DNA of 16,245 nt. It comes from CAYURP01 sp964447175. GTDB lineage: Bacteria > Zixibacteria > MSB-5A5 > SM23-73-2. This document shows, one piece after another, positions 12,339-16,245 of this stretch; position 1 is the stretch's first letter, and each line of letters begins with the position of its first letter. Made by a program: the position numbers and the translations under genes. Where the stretch lies: positions 1-16,245 of the forward strand of contig CAYURP010000055.1 in NCBI GenBank assembly GCA_964447175.1, given 5' to 3'. The notes below the pieces were generated by a model that had not been told where the DNA came from, made no database searches, and saw only the letters and a list, made by a program, of their open reading frames with translations.

Positions 12339-13367
12339 ATGGCAGAGATGTTACCAGAAAAGAAAAAAGCATTAGAGCAGGCAGTATCCCAGATCGAACG
12401 CCAGTTTGGAAAAGGCTCCATTATGCGACTGGGGGATGAAGCTTTAGCTATTGGAATTTCAGTTATACCTACTGGATCTTTGGCTCTGGATGTTGCTTTA
12501 GGGGTAGGAGGTGTTCCCCGGGGTAGGGTGATAGAGATTTTCGGCCCGGAGTCTTCGGGTAAAACTACCATGGCTTTGCACATTTTAGCCGAGGCTCAGA
12601 AAAAAGGTGGGGTGGCGGCTTTTGTGGATGCAGAGCATGCCCTGGATGCTACCTATGCTAAAGCCTTAGGTGTGGATTTAGATAACCTCTTGCTTTCCCA
12701 GCCGGATACCGGGGAGCAAGCTCTGGAGATAACCGAGACCCTGGTTAGATCGGGCGCAGTTGATATTATAGTCGTGGATTCGGTGGCAGCACTGGTGCCC
12801 AGAGCTGAGATTGAGGGGGAAATGGGTGAATCCCATATGGGACTTCAAGCTCGGCTTATGTCCCAGGCTTTGCGCAAGCTCACCGGAACCATAAGCAAGT
12901 CCAAATCCTGTGTGGTCTTCGTTAACCAGACCAGAATGAAGATCGGGGTGATGTTCGGCAACCCGGAGACCACCACCGGAGGTATGGCTCTGAAATTCTA
13001 TTCCTCCCTCAGGCTGGACATAAGAAGAATATCCAATATTAAGGAGGGAGATGAGATTAAGGGCTCAAGAAACCGGGTCAGGGTGGTTAAAAACAAAGTC
13101 GCCCCTCCATTTAAAGAGGCTCAGTTCGATATCATCTACGGAAAAGGGATCTCCAAAACCGGCGAGCTGATCGATCTGGGAACGGAGCTGGGGATGGTGG
13201 AAAAAAGCGGGACCTGGTACTCCTATAAAGGTGAAAGAATGGGTCAGGGAAGGGAAAATGCCAAGGCATTTCTGGATGATAATCCGGATATAGCTAACCA
13301 TATTGAAAATGAGATAAGAGAGAATTTAAAAATCTCAGTTCCAAAAGAAGAACAAAAAAAGGAATAG
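12339..13367 (+). CDS. recA: Recombinase RecA
   Basis: RecA forms ATP-dependent filaments on single-stranded DNA, drives strand exchange and activates LexA-type repressor cleavage. The 342-residue sequence is full length and highly conserved: N-terminal helix region with QFGKGSIMRLG, Walker A GPESSGKTT (69-77), VDAEHALD, the Walker B-type IIVVDSVAAL, the EGEMGESHMGLQARLMSQALRK core split across the next strand and helix, FVNQTR, and the DNA-binding loop region NPETTTGG. The C-terminal tail is Lys/Glu-rich. AAGGAGG at 12325-12331 is a strong, well-spaced ribosome site for the ATG at 12339, in contrast to the weak sites of the preceding genes, which suggests a separate unit. recX follows 23 nt downstream. 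Confidence 0.99.
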   Translation: MAEMLPEKKKALEQAVSQIERQFGKGSIMRLGDEALAIGISVIPTGSLALDVALGVGGVPRGRVIEIFGPESSGKTTMALHILAEAQKKGGVAAFVDAEHALDATYAKALGVDLDNLLLSQPDTGEQALEITETLVRSGAVDIIVVDSVAALVPRAEIEGEMGESHMGLQARLMSQALRKLTGTISKSKSCVVFVNQTRMKIGVMFGNPETTTGGMALKFYSSLRLDIRRISNIKEGDEIKGSRNRVRVVKNKVAPPFKEAQFDIIYGKGISKTGELIDLGTELGMVEKSGTWYSYKGERMGQGRENAKAFLDDNPDIANHIENEIRENLKISVPKEEQKKE

Positions 13368-13390
13368 ATTAAACTTATAAGTATCCGGCT

Positions 13391-14041
13391 TTGATAGAGG
13401 AAAAGGTTGTCACCAGAATCGAAACCCAGAGGAGAAATCCCAGAAGGAAATCGATTTATCTGAACCATAAATTCGCCTTTGGCCTGGATGAGGAGACGTT
13501 ATTCAAGCATGGCCTGCGAGTTGGGGATCACCTGACAGATGAAAAAATCGAATTCATACTTCAAACTGAGCAGAAAAGAAAAGCCAAAGATATCGCCTTG
13601 AACCTTTTATCTTTCAGAGCCAGATCTGAAAAGGAGATCTCTGAAAAATTAAAAAGAAGAGGATTCAGTCGGGAGAACATAGAAGAAGCCAAAGAAGACC
13701 TGAGAAGAGTTAATCTTTTAAATGATTATGAATTCGCCTGTAGCTGGATAAAAGACAGGATGAAAAACAGACCCAGAGGTATTGTTCTTCTAAAACAAGA
13801 ACTGATAAAAAAAGGTGTAAAAAAGGAAATCATAGATAAAGCCCTGGGTGAATGTTATCCTGAAGCGGATGAGGTTAAAATAGCTTCAGAATTGATAAAG
13901 AAAAGAGAAAAAAGATACAAATATCTTGATAAACAAACAGCCAGAAAAAGAATGTCGGGTTTCCTTTTAAGAAGAGGTTTTTCGTATGAGGTGGTAAAGG
14001 AAGCCATTAACGTATTCCTAGATTTACCTGAAGAATATTGA
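13391..14041 (+). CDS. recX: Regulatory protein RecX
   Basis: RecX binds RecA filaments and limits their extension and activity. The 216-residue, Lys/Arg-rich, all-helical protein has the three tandem three-helix repeats of the family: for example ALNLLSFRARSEKEISEKLKRRGF, where the first repeat recognises L-R-x-R-S-E-K-E-L-type residues, and a related repeat near the C-terminus ending in LLRRGFSYEVV. The position directly after recA is diagnostic. The start is uncertain: TTG at 13391 is the only reasonable start after the in-frame TAA at 13370, and no Shine-Dalgarno sequence is visible, so expression is likely low or coupled to recA. alaS follows 4 nt downstream. Confidence 0.9.
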   Translation: MIEEKVVTRIETQRRNPRRKSIYLNHKFAFGLDEETLFKHGLRVGDHLTDEKIEFILQTEQKRKAKDIALNLLSFRARSEKEISEKLKRRGFSRENIEEAKEDLRRVNLLNDYEFACSWIKDRMKNRPRGIVLLKQELIKKGVKKEIIDKALGECYPEADEVKIASELIKKREKRYKYLDKQTARKRMSGFLLRRGFSYEVVKEAINVFLDLPEEY

Positions 14042-14045
14042 AAAA

Positions 14046-16245
14046 ATGAACTCTGAAAAGATAAGACAGGGTTTCTTAGATTTCTTTAAAGGGAAAAAAC
14101 ACAAAATTGTGCCCAGCTCATCTTTGATCCCCGAAGATGATCCTACACTCCTTTTTGCTAACGCTGGGATGAACCAGTTCAAGGATATCTTAAGCGGGAA
14201 AAAGAAGTCAGATTTCAGGCGAGCTGCCTCTTGTCAGAAATGTATCCGGGTTTCGGGAAAGCACAACGACTTAGAGGAGGTGGGCCAGGATACCTATCAC
14301 CATACATTTTTTGAGATGCTGGGCAACTGGTCCTTTGGGGAGTATTTTAAGAAGGAGGCCATAATCTGGGCGTGGGAATACCTGACTGAGGTTTGTAAGC
14401 TGCCCAAGGAGAGATTGTGGGCATCTATTTTCAGAGATGATGACGAATCGGAAAGACTGTGGTATGAAAATACTGATCTTATCAAGGGAAGAGTTCTAAG
14501 ATTTGACGAAAAGGAGAATTTCTGGGAGATGGGTGAAATAGGTCCATGCGGTCCATCGTCTGAGATTCACTATGACTTAGGCGAGGAATATAGCTGCGGC
14601 AAACCTGACTGCGGTGTGAACTGCGGCTGCGGAAGGGTCATCGAGTTATGGAACCTGGTTTTTATGGAGTTTTACCGGGATGAGAATGGAAAACTCTCCG
14701 ATTTGCCAGCAAAGAACGTGGACACTGGTATGGGACTGGATAGACTGACAGCTGTTCTTCAGGGGATGCGCTCCAACTACGACACGGATTTGTTCCTGCC
14801 TATTATCCGCAAGACAGAGGAGATGAGCAGGAAAGAGTATAGAGTTGAGAGTAGAGAGTATAGAGTAAAGAGTAGGGAGTTGAAATATCAGGAGTCCTTC
14901 AGAGTTGTTGCAGATCATATCCGGGCATTAAGCTTTGCTATTGCCGATGGAGCCATTCCCTCAAATGAGGGAAGGGGATATGTTCTGCGAAGGATTTTAA
15001 GAAGGGCTTCGCGACATGGACGGATTCTGGGTCTGCACAAGCCATTTTTATACCAGTTGACCAGTGTGGTTGCGGATATGATGGGGAAAACCTATCCGGA
15101 ACTCCTAGCAAAAAAAGAGCACATAGCTCTGGTAATAAAATCTGAAGAGGAGAGGTTCGAGGAGACCCTGGATCTGGGGATCGAGCTGTTTGGGGAAGTG
15201 GTTGACAGGGTGAAATCAAAAAAGGAGAAAACCATACCAGGTGAAGAGGCATTTAAGCTTTACGATACCTATGGTTTTCCTTTAGATTTGACCCAGGTAA
15301 TGGCAAGGGAAAAGGGACTTTCAGTTGACCTGAAAGGATTTGAAACAGAACTTGAAAAGCAAAGAAAGAGATCGAAGAAAGCTACTAAATTTGTACCTAT
15401 TATTTCTAATGCATATATAGTTTCAGACAAATATAACAAATCAGAATTTGTTGGATATAAAGTTTGTGAGACTGAGAGTGAAGTAATCGGGGTGTATTCA
15501 GAGGATTTAATTTTGGATAAAACGCCTTTTTATGCTGAGGCCGGTGGGCAGATCAGCGATATAGGCTGGATTCTAATCGATAAAAAAGAATACAAAGTCG
15601 ATTTCGTGTACAAGGATGATGGTTTTATTCGCCATCGGATAGCAAAAGAAGAGTTGCACAAAGAACTTCTGGGCAAGAAAGCAATAGCCAGAATCGATGA
15701 GACAAGAAGAAAGTCTATTCAGAGGAATCACACTGCTACACATCTTCTGCATAGAGCTCTAAAAGACGTTCTGGGCGAGCATGTGAACCAGTCCGGCTCT
15801 CTGGTGGCGCCAGACAGGCTCAGATTCGACTTCACCCATTTCAAGTCTTTGGATCAGGCTGAGCTGGATAAAGTGGAGTCGATTGTCAACCAGAAGATTT
15901 GGGAGAATCTAAAGGTTGAGACCTTTATGAAAAAGTTTGAAGAAGCTAAGAAGATGGGTGCGGTGGCTCTTTTCGGTGAAAAATACGAGGATAAAGTGAG
16001 AGTTGTGAAAAGCGGCGATTTTTCCATGGAGCTGTGCGGGGGAACGCACGTGAATGCCACAGGAGAAATTGGCTTGTTTAAGATAATCTCAGAAACCTCC
16101 ATCGCTGCTGGAATAAGAAGGATTGAAGCGGTTACAGGTGAAGCTGCCTATAAGATGGTAAAGGAACAGGGTGAACTCCTGAAGGAGCTGGAGGAATCAT
16201 TGAAAACCAAGGGGACTCAGTTGAAAGATAAAGTTGAGGAATTGG
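14046..16245 (+). CDS. alaS: Alanyl-tRNA synthetase (3' end beyond window)
   Basis: The enzyme charges tRNA-Ala with alanine and hydrolyses mischarged Ser/Gly products. From ATG 14046 the frame is open to the window edge (about 733 codons; the family is usually near 870-880, so the C-terminal part is missing). Visible parts are the class II catalytic domain starting KIRQGFLDFF, with HTFFEMLGNWSFG (about residue 86), a Cys-rich stretch (CGKPDCGVNCGCG), IELWNLVF and DTGMGLDRL; the tRNA-binding helices with RVVADHIRALSFAIADG and SNEGRGYVLRRI; and the editing domain with the zinc ligands His562-x3-His566 and Cys664-x3-His668 (CGGTH). An unusual feature is a heptanucleotide repeat (14834-14882) inserted in frame before the tRNA-binding helices. 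The gene follows recX by 4 nt. Confidence 0.98.
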   Translation, partial: MNSEKIRQGFLDFFKGKKHKIVPSSSLIPEDDPTLLFANAGMNQFKDILSGKKKSDFRRAASCQKCIRVSGKHNDLEEVGQDTYHHTFFEMLGNWSFGEYFKKEAIIWAWEYLTEVCKLPKERLWASIFRDDDESERLWYENTDLIKGRVLRFDEKENFWEMGEIGPCGPSSEIHYDLGEEYSCGKPDCGVNCGCGRVIELWNLVFMEFYRDENGKLSDLPAKNVDTGMGLDRLTAVLQGMRSNYDTDLFLPIIRKTEEMSRKEYRVESREYRVKSRELKYQESFRVVADHIRALSFAIADGAIPSNEGRGYVLRRILRRASRHGRILGLHKPFLYQLTSVVADMMGKTYPELLAKKEHIALVIKSEEERFEETLDLGIELFGEVVDRVKSKKEKTIPGEEAFKLYDTYGFPLDLTQVMAREKGLSVDLKGFETELEKQRKRSKKATKFVPIISNAYIVSDKYNKSEFVGYKVCETESEVIGVYSEDLILDKTPFYAEAGGQISDIGWILIDKKEYKVDFVYKDDGFIRHRIAKEELHKELLGKKAIARIDETRRKSIQRNHTATHLLHRALKDVLGEHVNQSGSLVAPDRLRFDFTHFKSLDQAELDKVESIVNQKIWENLKVETFMKKFEEAKKMGAVALFGEKYEDKVRVVKSGDFSMELCGGTHVNATGEIGLFKIISETSIAAGIRRIEAVTGEAAYKMVKEQGELLKELEESLKTKGTQLKDKVEEL
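14834..14882 (+). repeat. Seven tandem heptanucleotide repeats (AGAGTNN) inside alaS
   Basis: Seven consecutive 7-nt units fit AGAGTNN (AGAGTAT, AGAGTTG, AGAGTAG, AGAGTAT, AGAGTAA, AGAGTAG, GGAGTTG), 49 nt in all. In the alaS frame they encode a charged stretch with a seven-residue period (REYRVES then REYRVKS). The stretch lies between the catalytic core and the helix beginning RVVADHIR, where homologues vary in length. Loss or gain of one unit would shift the alaS frame. Confidence 0.85.

Overview
The window looks like a chromosomal segment of an uncultured or poorly characterised Gram-negative bacterium of the FCB superphylum (Fibrobacteres-Chlorobi-Bacteroidetes and allied candidate phyla). 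Two secreted proteins end in the 'NYPNPFN' FlgD-Ig-like sorting domain of type IX secretion (T9SS type A). There is also a DUF3078-like outer-membrane barrel and an OmpA-like lipoprotein. The assignment rests on these motifs alone; no rRNA or tRNA gene is visible. All convincing genes are on the + strand.

Layout. (1) 1-2055: three tightly packed genes for integral membrane proteins of unknown function; the first may begin before the window. (2) 2056-3829: two envelope genes, a probable outer-membrane beta-barrel and a peptidoglycan-binding OmpA-like lipoprotein. A short GC-rich palindrome lies in front of them. (3) 3830-9270: two secreted-protein genes, each in its own transcription unit. The first (257 aa) is a small protein whose middle resembles a subtilase propeptide and which carries a sorting domain. 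The second (1316 aa) is a modular subtilisin-like protease: signal peptide, propeptide, S8 catalytic domain, four PKD domains, a jelly-roll-like insert, two more PKD domains, an Ig-like domain and the sorting domain. The two genes share homologous C-termini, stop-codon flanks, terminators and TTGAC-type promoter-like sequences just after the terminators. (4) 9271-16245: a housekeeping run pgsA-pgpA-cinA-thpR, then recA-recX-alaS, with alaS cut by the window end after about 733 codons. This is phospholipid synthesis followed by NAD/pyridine-nucleotide repair, RNA end processing, recombination and tRNA charging, an order common in many bacteria.

The most unusual signals are in the leaders of the secreted and envelope genes. 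A nearly full-length complement of the 16S rRNA 3' end (GGAGGTGATG type) lies at a nearly constant 76-78 nt upstream of three start codons (3215, 4124, 5258). In two cases a short open frame runs from this element to within 2 nt of, or overlapping by 4 nt, the main start, and those main genes have only weak ribosome binding sites of their own. This suggests translational coupling or a conserved leader device. Other notable points are the free-standing propeptide-like gene beside the protease, seven heptanucleotide repeats inside alaS, and a recently duplicated PKD pair.
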